Source of the DNA: Bog-473 sp963730395
Lineage (GTDB): Bacteria; Actinomycetota; Acidimicrobiia; Acidimicrobiales; RAAP-2
NCBI GenBank assembly: GCA_963730395.1
Contig: CAVSSK010000018.1
Span: 1 to 64,000, forward strand
Length of the DNA stretch: 64,000 nt
Direction: 5' to 3'
Positions 45,511-55,717 of this stretch are shown one piece after another; position 1 is the stretch's first letter; each line of letters begins with the position of its first letter. Below the pieces are notes generated by a model that saw only the letters and a list, made by a program, of their open reading frames with translations, had not been told where the DNA came from and did not search any database. Both the position numbers and the translations under genes were made by a program.

Positions 45511-46769
45511 CGGCTGGTCACCCTGGCTCCCAGTGAGCGCAGCGCGCCCGCCAGGTCCTCGTAGCCGCGACCGATGTGGTGGGCCCCGCTGACCACCGTC
45601 TCACCCTCGGCCACCAGGCCGGCCAGCACGAGCGCCACGCCGGCGCGGATGTCGGGGGCGCGCACGGGTGCGCCGGAGAGGCGGGGCACGCCGCGTACGA
45701 CGGCGTGGTGGCCCTCGGTCCGGATGTCGGCGCCCATTCGCCGCAGCTCCTCGACGTAGCGGAAGCGGCCGGAGAAGAGGTTCTCGGTGAGGATGCCCAC
45801 CCCGTCGGCCACCGTGAGCATGGCCACCAGCAGGGGGCTGTAGTCCGTCGCCACCCCGGGATACGGGAGCGTTGCGACATCGGCCGCCACGAGCCGTTCG
45901 GACGCGCTGGCCCGCAGTCCCTGCGGGCCCATGTCCGTCGCCACACCCATCTGGTTCACCTTGCGCAGCAGCATCTCCATGTGCTCGGGCCGGGCGTCGG
46001 CGATCGTCACCTCGCCGCCGGCCAGGCCGACGGCCGCCAGGTAGGTCGCGGCCACCACCCGGTCGGGCACCACCGCATGGCGGGTCGGCTTGAGCTCGTC
46101 GACCCCCTCGATCTCGATCCGCGAGGTGCCGGCACCGCGCACCACCGCACCCATGTCGCACAGCATGGCGGCCAGGTCGGCCACCTCGGGCTCCTTGGCC
46201 GCGTTCTCTATCACCGTCGTGCCCTTGGCGAGCACCGCCGCCATGAGCAGGTTGTCGGTCGCCGTGTGACTGGGGTACTCGAGGACGACCCGGGTCCCGA
46301 TCAGGCGCCCCCCGGGCACGGTGCCGCGCACCTCGCCGTGGGAGGACTCGAAGCGGGCGCCCATCGCTGCGAGCCCGTTGATGTGGAAGTCGATGGGCCG
46401 GTCGCCGAAGTCGTCCCCGCCGGGGAGCGGCACGCGCACGGATCCGCACCGGGCCAGGAGGAGCCCGAGCACGACCACCGACGCCCGCATGCGCTCGAAG
46501 AGCTCGTAGGGGCCGGCGGGGACCAGGTCGCCGGCGCGCGGCGTGGTCACCGACACGTCCCCGTCGTCGAGGCGCACCACCGTCGCCCCCAGGGCGCGGA
46601 GCACCTCGGCCATCGTGTCCACGTCGTCGATGCGGGGCACGTTGGAGAGCACCGTGCAACCCTCGGCGAGCAGGCACGCCACCATCAGCTTCAGTGCCGA
46701 ATTCTTCGCCCCACCTGCGCTGACGGTGCCCCGGAGCGGTCCGTTGGGCTCGACCACGATCTGATCCAC
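45507..46769 (-). CDS. murA: UDP-N-acetylglucosamine 1-carboxyvinyltransferase with Asp at the Cys115 position (420 aa)
   Basis: First committed step of peptidoglycan synthesis, adding enolpyruvate to UDP-GlcNAc. The EPT fold is clear (GAKNSALKLM near the N-terminus, YPSHTATDNLLMAA in the middle). The loop that normally reads GGCxxGxRP is GGDDFGDRP, so Asp119 takes the place of the catalytic Cys115 of E. coli. This exchange is known from mycobacteria and Chlamydia and gives intrinsic fosfomycin resistance. The GTG at 46769 matches the family start. Confidence 0.95.
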   Translation of the reverse strand: MDQIVVEPNGPLRGTVSAGGAKNSALKLMVACLLAEGCTVLSNVPRIDDVDTMAEVLRALGATVVRLDDGDVSVTTPRAGDLVPAGPYELFERMRASVVVLGLLLARCGSVRVPLPGGDDFGDRPIDFHINGLAAMGARFESSHGEVRGTVPGGRLIGTRVVLEYPSHTATDNLLMAAVLAKGTTVIENAAKEPEVADLAAMLCDMGAVVRGAGTSRIEIEGVDELKPTRHAVVPDRVVAATYLAAVGLAGGEVTIADARPEHMEMLLRKVNQMGVATDMGPQGLRASASERLVAADVATLPYPGVATDYSPLLVAMLTVADGVGILTENLFSGRFRYVEELRRMGADIRTEGHHAVVRGVPRLSGAPVRAPDIRAGVALVLAGLVAEGETVVSGAHHIGRGYEDLAGALRSLGARVTSR

Positions 46770-46829
46770 GGCCTCAAGTATCGCCGCTGGGGGTCGGCTC
46801 CACGGGCAGCCTGCGATCCACGACCAACT

Positions 46830-47837
46830 ATGGTCAGACCCGTGGTGACGCCGCGCCAGGCCCCGGACCGGAACCTCGCCATGGACCTCGTGCGGACGAC
46901 CGAGGCGGCCGCCATGGCCGCCAGCCGCTGGATGGGCCGGGGGGACAAGGTGGGCGCCGACGCGGCGGCCGTCGAGGCCATGAGGACGGTGCTCGCCAGC
47001 GTCCCGATGGACGGGATCGTCGTGATCGGCGAGGGCGAGAAGGACAATGCCCCCATGCTGTTCAACGGCGAGAAGATCGGCGACGGCACGCCTCCTCTCA
47101 CCGACATCGCGGTGGACCCGATCGACGGCACCACCCTGACCGCGCAGGGCCGCGGCGGCGCGCTGGCGGTGATCGCGGTGGCCGAGCGGGGCGCCATGTT
47201 CGATCCGGGGCCGTGCGTCTACATGGAGAAGCTCGCCGTCGGGCCGCGAGCCAAGGGAGCCTGCGACATCCGGCGCACCCCGACCGAGAACCTGCACTCC
47301 CTGGCGCAGGCGCTGGGCCGGCCGGTGCGCGACCTGACGGCCGTGATCCTCGACCGGCCCCGGCATGACACCCTGATCGCCGAGGTGCGCTCGACGGGAG
47401 CCCGGATCCGCCTGATCACCGACGGCGACGTCGCGGGCGCCATCGCCACGGGTTGGCCCGGAGCGGGCACCGACATCCTCTTCGGCATCGGCGGCACTCC
47501 CGAGGGTGTGCTGGCCGCGGCGGCCCTCAAGTGCATGGGGGGCGAGATCCAGGGACGCCTCTACCCTCGCAGCGACGAGGAGCGGCGGGCCGCCCTCGAG
47601 GCCGGCTACGCGCTCGACGCGGTGCTCACGACCGACGATCTGGTCCAGGGGAACAACTGCTTCTTCGCCGCCACCGGGATCACCGACGGCGAGCTCCTCC
47701 AGGGCGTCCAGTACCACGAGTTCGGTGCCACCACGCAGTCGCTCGTCATGCGCTCCAAGTCGGGCACCTTGCGCAAGATCGACGCCAGCCACGCCCTCGC
47801 CAAGTTGGCCGAGTTCAGCTCCATCTCGTTCGGCTAG
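46830..47837 (+). CDS. glpX: Class II fructose-1,6-bisphosphatase (335 aa)
   Basis: Hydrolyses fructose-1,6-bisphosphate in gluconeogenesis. Metal-binding motifs IGEGEKDNAPML and VDPIDGTT, the TDGDVAGAI loop and FGIGGTPEGVL are all present. Length matches GlpX. The ATG at 46830 lies in the short gap upstream of murA, so the two genes are divergent. Its 3' end is 23 bases from that of atpC in convergent orientation; the small hairpin CGGCT-AGA-AGCCG overlaps its stop. Confidence 0.95.
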   Translation: MVRPVVTPRQAPDRNLAMDLVRTTEAAAMAASRWMGRGDKVGADAAAVEAMRTVLASVPMDGIVVIGEGEKDNAPMLFNGEKIGDGTPPLTDIAVDPIDGTTLTAQGRGGALAVIAVAERGAMFDPGPCVYMEKLAVGPRAKGACDIRRTPTENLHSLAQALGRPVRDLTAVILDRPRHDTLIAEVRSTGARIRLITDGDVAGAIATGWPGAGTDILFGIGGTPEGVLAAAALKCMGGEIQGRLYPRSDEERRAALEAGYALDAVLTTDDLVQGNNCFFAATGITDGELLQGVQYHEFGATTQSLVMRSKSGTLRKIDASHALAKLAEFSSISFG

Positions 47838-47859
47838 AAGCCGCCCGCTGACGGGATTC

Positions 47860-48367
47860 CTACGCCGCGCTCCCCGCCGCGACGGCCAGCCTCAACTCGG
47901 CCCGGGCCAGGCGCTCGGTCTGCCTCGGCGAGCTCGACGTTCTCCTCGACGTCCTCGGAGACGGGTCCGCGGCCACCGCCCAGCTCGTTGACCCGTTGCG
48001 CCGCCGCCTCCCGGGCCAGTTCGGCCCGCGGCACGTCGATCTCCTCCGCCAGCTCGGCCACGCCGGCCAGGACCGTCACCCGGGTGGAGAGCCCCGGCAG
48101 CGGCCCGTCCCCCTCGGCCAGGCCGGCTGCGGCGCCCGGGCTCGTGTCGACCTGGAGGAAACCACCGTGGACGGCGAGGCGCGTCAGCGTGCCGTCCGAC
48201 TGCTCCACCCTCACCTCGCCCGGCACGACGTCGCCCACCAGCGGTGTGTGGCCGTCGAGCACCGTGAGTGCGCCGTCCGACGTCGCCAGGACGATCGACG
48301 TGGCTCCGCCGGCCAGCAGGGACTGCTCGGGCGTGACGATCTCCACGCCGAAGACGCCGTCGGCCAC
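47860..48367 (-). CDS. atpC: ATP synthase F1 epsilon subunit (3' frameshift)
   Basis: The N-terminal beta-sandwich is intact (VEIVTPEQSLLAGGATSIVL, VHGGFLQVD). The C-terminal helical hairpin is broken by one extra base near 47925; the proper ending ERLARAELRLAVAAGSAA is in the other frame and stops at 47860. It couples rotation of the central stalk and can inhibit ATPase activity. The GTG start shares one base with the atpD stop (TAGTG). Confidence 0.88.
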
Positions 48368-49821
48368 TAGCCCGCCTCTGCCTCGAGGGTCTTGGCCTTC
48401 TCGAGCACCGACTCGACGCCACCCACGTTGAGGAAGGCCTGCTCGGGGACGTTGTCGAGGTCGCCGTTGGCCAGCGCCTCGAAGGACTCGACCGTCTCGT
48501 CGATCGGCACGAAGATGCCGGGAACGCCCGTGAAGACCTCGGCCACGAAGAACGGCTGGGAGAGGAAGCGCTGCACCTTGCGGGCCCGGCTCACCGTGAC
48601 CCGGTCCTCCTCGGAGAGCTCGTCCATGCCGAGGATCGCGATGATGTCCTGGAGCTCCTTGTAACGCTGCAGGATCTCCTGCACGCGCCGGGCGACCGCG
48701 TAGTGGCGGTCACCGACGATCTCGGGCGCCAGGATGTTCGACGTGGACGCCAGCGGGTCCACGGCCGGGTAGATGCCGAGCGCGGCGATCTGGCGGGAGA
48801 GCTCGGTCGTGGCGTCGAGGTGGGTGAACGTCGTGAACGGCGCCGGGTCTGTGTAGTCGTCTGCGGGGACGTACACCGCCTGGAGCGAGGTGATCGACTT
48901 CCCCTTGGTCGACGTGATCCGCTCCTGCAGCTCGCCCATCTCGTCGGCCAGGGTCGGCTGGTAGCCCACCGCCGAAGGCATGCGGCCGAGCAGGGTCGAC
49001 ACCTCGGATCCCGCCTGGACGAAGCGGAAGATGTTGTCGACGAAGAGGAGCACGTCCTGGTTCTGGACGTCCCGGAAGTACTCCGCCATCGTCAGCGCGG
49101 CCAGCGCGACGCGCAGTCGGACACCGGGAGGCTCGTCCATCTGGCCGTAGACGAGGGCCGCCTTGTCGATGACTCCGGACTCCTGCATCTCGAGCCACAT
49201 GTCGGTGCCCTCACGGGTCCGCTCCCCTACGCCGGCGAACACGGACACGCCACCGTGCTGCTGAGCCACCCGGTGGATCATCTCCTGGATGATGACGGTC
49301 TTGCCCACACCCGCCCCGCCGAACAGGCCGATCTTGCCACCCTGCACATAGGGCTCGAGCAGGTCGACGACCTTGATCCCGGTCTCGAACATCTGGGCCC
49401 GCGGCTCGAGCTGGTCGAAGGCGGGCGCATTGCGGTGGATCTCCCAGTACTCCTCGACACCCTCGATCGAGTCGGTGTCCAGCGGCTGCCCGAGCACGTT
49501 GAAGACGTGGCCCAGCACGGCGTTGCCCACCGGGACCGAGATGCCGCGTCCGAGGTTGCGCACCACGGCACCGCGGACCAGGCCGTCGGTCTGCTGCATG
49601 CAGATGCAGCGCACCCGACCGTCGCCGATCTGCTGGGCCACCTCGGCCGTGACCTGGTGGGCCGACCCGTCGAGCTCGATCGTGAACTCGACCGCGTGGT
49701 TGATCTCGGGCAGGGCGTGGGGCGGGAACTCGACGTCGATCACGGGACCGGCGATGGCGACGACCCGGCCGTCCTCCAGTGATCCGGCCGGCGAGGTGTC
49801 TTGCATGGTGCTGGTGGTCAT
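48367..49821 (-). CDS. atpD: ATP synthase F1 beta subunit (484 aa)
   Basis: Catalytic subunit. P-loop GGAGVGKTVIIQEMIHR, VFAGVGERTREG, the catalytic-site sequence around ALVYGQMDEPPGVRLRVAL, and DNIFRFVQAGSEVS are conserved. Length is as expected with a short N-terminal extension. It lies between atpG and atpC in the standard operon order. Confidence 0.98.
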   Translation of the reverse strand: MTTSTMQDTSPAGSLEDGRVVAIAGPVIDVEFPPHALPEINHAVEFTIELDGSAHQVTAEVAQQIGDGRVRCICMQQTDGLVRGAVVRNLGRGISVPVGNAVLGHVFNVLGQPLDTDSIEGVEEYWEIHRNAPAFDQLEPRAQMFETGIKVVDLLEPYVQGGKIGLFGGAGVGKTVIIQEMIHRVAQQHGGVSVFAGVGERTREGTDMWLEMQESGVIDKAALVYGQMDEPPGVRLRVALAALTMAEYFRDVQNQDVLLFVDNIFRFVQAGSEVSTLLGRMPSAVGYQPTLADEMGELQERITSTKGKSITSLQAVYVPADDYTDPAPFTTFTHLDATTELSRQIAALGIYPAVDPLASTSNILAPEIVGDRHYAVARRVQEILQRYKELQDIIAILGMDELSEEDRVTVSRARKVQRFLSQPFFVAEVFTGVPGIFVPIDETVESFEALANGDLDNVPEQAFLNVGGVESVLEKAKTLEAEAG

Positions 49822-49825
49822 TGGG

Positions 49826-50734
49826 TCATCTTCCCTTCGCTTGGCGGAGCGCCTCGGCCCCGCCGACGATCTCCATGATCTCGGTGGTGATGGCGTCCTG
49901 ACGGGCCCGGTTCATGACCCGCGTCAGGGTGCGGACGAGCTCGTCCGCGTTGTCGGTGGCCGCAGCCATGGCCCGTTGCTGGGCTGTGAAGAACGATGCG
50001 GCGCCCTCCAACAGGGCGGCGAAGATCTCCGCCTCGAGCGCACGGGGGGCGAGCTCGAGCAGCAGCTTCGCTGGCTCGGGCTCGAACTCGGTGTAGCCCT
50101 CGAGCGTCCCCTCGTCCGGCTCGGGTGCCTCCTCGGCCCCCTCCGGCAGGGGAAGCGGCAGCAGCTGCTGCCGCTCGACGCGCTGGGTGCCGGCGGAGAT
50201 GAACCGCGTCGAGAGCATCTCGATGAGGTCGATCTCGCCGGACACGAAGGGTGCCGCGACGACCGCTGCGATGTGACGGGCGTCGGAGAACTCAGGGCCG
50301 TCGGCGAAGCCGAAGAACGACTCGGCCGTGTCGACACCGCGGTACCGGAAGTAGGGAGGTGCTTTCTTGCCCACCGACCACACCGTCACCTCGGCGCCGT
50401 TGCTTCGGTGGTCGGCGACGAGCCGCTCGGTGGCGCGCAGCACGCCCGAGTTGTAGGACCCGGCCAGGCCCCGGTCGCCGGCGATGGCGAGGATCCCGAC
50501 GTGGCGCGGGGACTCGGGTGTGCCCAGCAAGCGAGTGGCCGCGACCGGGTCGGCCGCCGCGGTCAGGCGCAGGACCCGCTCCATCCCCTCGCGGAAGGGC
50601 CGGTTGGCCGCGATCCGCGTCTGGGCGCGCACGATCCGCGAGGCGGCGATGAGCTCCATCGCCTTGGTGATCTTCCTCGTGGACTGCACGCTGCGGATGC
50701 GGCGGCGCAGGATCCGCTCTTGGCCTCCGGCCAT
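49826..50734 (-). CDS. atpG: ATP synthase F1 gamma subunit (302 aa)
   Basis: Central stalk subunit. N-terminal helix RRIRSVQSTRKITKAMELIA and C-terminal TLTRVMNRARQDAITTEIME are conserved. A Glu/Pro-rich insertion in the middle (PEGAEEAPEPDEGTLEGYTE) fits the actinobacterial insert loop thought to affect activity. Spacing of three bases from atpA and four bases from atpD indicates coupled translation. Confidence 0.97.
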   Translation of the reverse strand: MAGGQERILRRRIRSVQSTRKITKAMELIAASRIVRAQTRIAANRPFREGMERVLRLTAAADPVAATRLLGTPESPRHVGILAIAGDRGLAGSYNSGVLRATERLVADHRSNGAEVTVWSVGKKAPPYFRYRGVDTAESFFGFADGPEFSDARHIAAVVAAPFVSGEIDLIEMLSTRFISAGTQRVERQQLLPLPLPEGAEEAPEPDEGTLEGYTEFEPEPAKLLLELAPRALEAEIFAALLEGAASFFTAQQRAMAAATDNADELVRTLTRVMNRARQDAITTEIMEIVGGAEALRQAKGR

Positions 50735-50737
50735 TGA

Positions 50738-52260
<1,523 letters not shown>

Positions 52261-52261
<1 letters not shown>

Positions 52262-53211
52262 CAGTTTGCTCCCTCTGTCTCTGCTGTCGTCGTGTGATCC
52301 CGGCCACCGCGGCCCAGGCCGGTCGGCTGCCACGCGGCCGGGACGAGGTGCTCGCGCAGCGCGTCGATCCGACCTCGTGCCGTGGCGTCCACCTGGAGGT
52401 CACCGATCCGGATCAGCGCGCCGCTGAGCAGCGCCTCGTCGATGACCACCTGCAACTCGACCGGCTGCCCGGCCAACCCGGCCAGCGAGTCGGTGAGCAT
52501 CATCTGCTGCGCCTCGTCGATGGGGGCCGCGGCGCGCACGTGGGCGATGCGCCAGCCCCGGGCCGCGGCCGTCTGCTCGACCAGGAAGTTCAGTGTCCCC
52601 ACGAAGTCGCGCGCCCGGCCGCCGGCCACGACGTAGCGGACAAGTGCCAGCGTCGTCGCCGGCACCTTGCCCTCGACGAGCTGGCCGACGAGCCCCTGGC
52701 GGGCCGCCACGTCGAGGTCCCGGTCGGTCAGGGCCGCCCGCAGGGACGGGGTGGCGGCCACGATCCGCCCGAAGCGGAAGAGGTCGTCTTCGAGCGACTC
52801 GAGCTGCTCGTACGTCATGTCCTCGTGCAGCGCCGTGGCGTAGCCGGCCACACGAGCGCGCGCCTGGGTCAGGCTCAGCGGTGGCTCGTCGATCATCCGG
52901 CCGTGGGCTTCGTGCCAGGCCCGGGAGGCCAGCCACGCCAACGCCGCCGGCACCTGCGGCGCCGGCACCACCAGGCAGGCGAATGCGGCCAGCCGTCGCG
53001 ACTCGGAGGCGACCTTCCCCTCCAGGAGCTCGAGCATGACGGCCCGGCGGACCCTCCCCGGCACGGACGTGTCGGTGAGCGCGGCGCGCAGCGGGGGGTT
53101 GCTCAGGGCTGCACGCTCGATCGCCGCCAGGTCGTCCGCGACGGCCCCGAGGGACGACCGGTCGGCCGCCTCGATGACGGCCGCCGCGTATCCCTGCAGC
53201 GTGGGGTTCAC
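52261..53211 (-). CDS. atpH: ATP synthase delta subunit with duplicated N-terminal domain (316 aa)
   Basis: OSCP/delta subunit linking the peripheral stalk to F1. Usual length is about 180 residues. Here two similar modules occur: residues 7-80 (GYAAAVIEAA, SNPPLRAALTD, LLEGKVASESRRLAAF) and 123-196 (GYATALHEDM, ATPSLRAALTD, LVEGKVPATTLALVRY). The second continues into the normal C-terminal domain ending LIRIGDLQVDATARGRID. GTG start overlaps atpF (GTGA). Confidence 0.93.
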
Positions 53212-53747
53212 TGGCGCGCCCCCGCGTTGGCGGCAGCACCGCCGGACGTGTCGGCCCGCAGCGCAGCGACCGCCTCGTCGATCAGGTCGCGGTGCGCCTC
53301 GTAGTTCACCTCGCGCCCGATGACCCGCTCGACCACCTCCATGACGATCTCGCCCATGCGCGCCGCGGCCTCCTCGATGGCGCGCTGGCGGGCCAGGTCG
53401 ATCTCCATCTCGGCGTTGCCCACGATGCGCTCGTACTCGCTCTGGGCCCTGGCCTGGGCGTCGACCCGCACCTGCTCGGCCGTGCGGTTGGCCTGCGCCA
53501 CGATCTCGCGGGCCTGGTGGCGTGCCTCCTCGAGCACGAGCCGGCGCTCGTCGTCGGCCGCCTCGGCGTCGGCCCGCGCCCTGTCCGCGGCCTCCAGCGA
53601 GTCCCTGATCTTCGCCTGTCGCTCCTCCATCGCCTTGTTGATGGGGGGGAGCACCCACTTGTAGATGGCGAGGATCAGGATGATGGAGACGATCAGCTCA
53701 ATGAAGAACGTCCCATTGGGCAGAAGGAAGATGCCTGCGGTGGTCAT
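53208..53747 (-). CDS. atpF: ATP synthase Fo subunit b (179 aa)
   Basis: One N-terminal membrane helix (FFIELIVSIILILAIYKWVL) followed by a long charged coiled coil rich in Arg, Glu and Ala, the peripheral stalk. Length is standard. It is a single b subunit, not the b-delta fusion of mycobacteria. It overlaps atpH by four bases. Confidence 0.96.
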   Translation of the reverse strand: MTTAGIFLLPNGTFFIELIVSIILILAIYKWVLPPINKAMEERQAKIRDSLEAADRARADAEAADDERRLVLEEARHQAREIVAQANRTAEQVRVDAQARAQSEYERIVGNAEMEIDLARQRAIEEAAARMGEIVMEVVERVIGREVNYEAHRDLIDEAVAALRADTSGGAAANAGARQ

Positions 53748-53798
53748 GATGCTCTCGGTCTCCGGATCTCCGGCAAGTGGACGGTTGGGTGCGCTCGG

Positions 53799-54071
53799 CT
53801 AGGCGGTGATGCTCTTGGCGGCGAAGACGTAGACGAACACCACCATGAACAGCAGGTTGATGAAGTACATGGCCTCCACCAGGCCGACGGTCAGGAAGAA
53901 GTACTGACGCGCCTTGGCCTCGATCTCGGGCTGCCGGGCGATGGCCGCGATCGTCTGCGACCCGGCCAGACCGTCACCGACCGCGGCGCCGATGGCGCCA
54001 CCGCCGAGGGCCAGCCCACCACCGACGAGCGCACCGGCGATCCGTATCGAACCTTCGATTGTTCCTGCCAT
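53799..54071 (-). CDS. atpE: ATP synthase Fo subunit c (90 aa)
   Basis: Two helices with the glycine-rich first helix (VGGGLALGGGAIGAAVGDG), polar loop ARQPE and ion-binding Glu in the second helix (GLVEAMYFINL). The residue after the Glu is Ala and no Ser/Thr ligand is seen, so protons rather than sodium are the likely coupling ion. About 15 extra N-terminal residues precede the first helix. Confidence 0.97.
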   Translation of the reverse strand: MAGTIEGSIRIAGALVGGGLALGGGAIGAAVGDGLAGSQTIAAIARQPEIEAKARQYFFLTVGLVEAMYFINLLFMVVFVYVFAAKSITA

Positions 54072-54144
54072 GTTTCCTCTCCTTTGTTGAGATCGTGCTG
54101 GGTTTGCTGGGGTGGTTGTTGCGGGTCCCGCCTCTGCCGGCGAC

Positions 54145-54876
54145 CTAGTGGCTGTCCCGGGCCATGCCCATCCCGAGGTACATGATGGTGAGGAGGCCGA
54201 AGATGAAGGCCTGGATCGCGCCGATGAACAGCTCGTCGAACGGCTTCCAGATGAGCAGGCCGATCCACGACAGGTAGGGCGGGATCAGCGTCACGATGAC
54301 GGCGATCATGAGCACGCCCGAGAAGATGTTGCCGAAGAGTCGGAAGGTCAGCGTGATCGGCTTGGTGATCTCCTCGATGATGTTGATCGGCGTGAGCGCG
54401 GCGTAGGGCTGGGCGTAGTGCTTGAAGTACCCCTTCCAGCCGCGCGCCTTCACCGAGTTGTAGTGCACCAGGAAGAAGACGGTGAGTGCGAGGGCGAGCG
54501 GCAGGTTGACGTCCCCGGTCGGCGGGGCGAGGAACCCGGGGTCCCCGCTCGGGATGAAGGCGAGCCAGTTGCAGATGAGGATGAAGAAGAAGATCGTGAC
54601 CCCGAGGCCGACGAAGGGAATGCCCTCGGGGCCGATGGCCGACTGGGCGAGGTCCGTTACCTGCTCGACCAGCGTCTCCCAGAAGAGCTGCAGTTTCCCC
54701 GGCACCCCCGACGTGACCTTGGCTCGCATCCGCAGCCCGAGCCCGAGCACGATGGCCGCCGCGATGAGCGTGGCCCAGACCACGTCCAGGTAGATCGTGA
54801 GCCCCGCCACGTGCACCACGCCGTGGTGGTCGCCGATCGTGATGGAGCCGCTGGCCAGCACGTAGTGGTTGCTCAT
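54145..54876 (-). CDS. atpB: ATP synthase Fo subunit a (243 aa)
   Basis: Five to six helices with the essential Arg in the conserved FRLFGNIFSGVLMIAV segment and a C-terminal GAIQAFIFGLLTIMYLGMG helix. It forms the proton half-channels. It overlaps the upstream subunit-I gene by four bases and precedes atpE as usual. Confidence 0.97.
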   Translation of the reverse strand: MSNHYVLASGSITIGDHHGVVHVAGLTIYLDVVWATLIAAAIVLGLGLRMRAKVTSGVPGKLQLFWETLVEQVTDLAQSAIGPEGIPFVGLGVTIFFFILICNWLAFIPSGDPGFLAPPTGDVNLPLALALTVFFLVHYNSVKARGWKGYFKHYAQPYAALTPINIIEEITKPITLTFRLFGNIFSGVLMIAVIVTLIPPYLSWIGLLIWKPFDELFIGAIQAFIFGLLTIMYLGMGMARDSH

Positions 54877-55292
54877 TGGATCCCTTGGGAGATCACGACG
54901 CGCCCGACGTTGACGACGAAGAGCAGCTGGAAGATGACGAGGCCGGCCACGGCGCCGATGCCGAGCGCGCCGTTGAGCAGCAGGAGGCCGATGCAGATGA
55001 CCGTGATGACCCCGAGGCGCGTGACGCTCTTGGTCCCCATGGCGCGCCGGAGCACCTTGTTGCTGGCCTCACCCTCGGTGGAGAGCTTGGCCACGCCGGC
55101 GTCGAGGAAGCGGAGGTTCACGACCGCCATCCCGAGCCCGATGGCCAGGCCGAGCGCGGCCCACGGGACGGAGAGGAGGAGGGTGATGACGATGCACGCC
55201 GCACCGACGACGATGGCGGACACGATCGTGCGCCGGAGCACCTTGGCCAGGGCGTTGCCCCCGAGGTCCGAGAGCCCGTCGAGCATGTTCAT
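54873..55292 (-). CDS. ATP synthase subunit I-like membrane protein (139 aa)
   Basis: Four hydrophobic helices (VSAIVVGAACIVITLLLSVP; ALGLAIGLGMAVVNLRFLD; VTRLGVITVICIGLLLLNGA; AVAGLVIFQLLFVVNVGRVV). The position directly before atpB with ATGA overlap and the length fit AtpI-type proteins, which help c-ring assembly or magnesium supply. Confidence 0.8.
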   Translation of the reverse strand: MNMLDGLSDLGGNALAKVLRRTIVSAIVVGAACIVITLLLSVPWAALGLAIGLGMAVVNLRFLDAGVAKLSTEGEASNKVLRRAMGTKSVTRLGVITVICIGLLLLNGALGIGAVAGLVIFQLLFVVNVGRVVISQGIQ

Positions 55293-55302
55293 GCGCCGGC
55301 CC

Positions 55303-55536
55303 CTACAGGTAGGAGCGGATCTGCTTGATGACGCTGAGGGCGGCGACGGCCAGGCCCAGCGCCAGGCCGACCAGCAGGAACGCCGGCGCCGTGTGCAGGG
55401 CGCTGTCCACCCACAGCCCCAGGCCCAGGCCGACCCCCACGCAGACGGCGGCCGAGAGCCCCATGCTCAGGAACGCCACGGCGCCGGGCAGCGGCTTCGG
55501 CGCCTCCGGCGGTGAGGATTCGTCCCGGCCGCTCAC
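55303..55536 (-). CDS. AtpZ/AtpI-type small membrane protein (77 aa)
   Basis: Two helices separated by a short loop (VAFLSMGLSAAVCVGVGLGL; APAFLLVGLALGLAVAALSV) with the VGLGLGLWVD segment typical of the ATPase gene1 family. It starts with GTG, ten bases ahead of the subunit-I gene, and is the first gene of the atp operon. The 180 bases upstream hold no other gene and presumably contain the promoter. Confidence 0.8.
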   Translation of the reverse strand: MSGRDESSPPEAPKPLPGAVAFLSMGLSAAVCVGVGLGLGLWVDSALHTAPAFLLVGLALGLAVAALSVIKQIRSYL

Positions 55537-55717
55537 CCGAACGGGCGCGCACGACGAGACTCACTTGACCACGCATGCGACTGCTGCCCCCTTATGCGGT
55601 GCGTGGCGCGCCGGAGTCCGTCGACCGCGACGCCGCGAAGGCGGCAACGGACGAGGCGAGGTGGACGGGGTACACAGGCCTCATCTTCGCATCCCGGCCC
55701 AGATGCCGTCCAAACGG

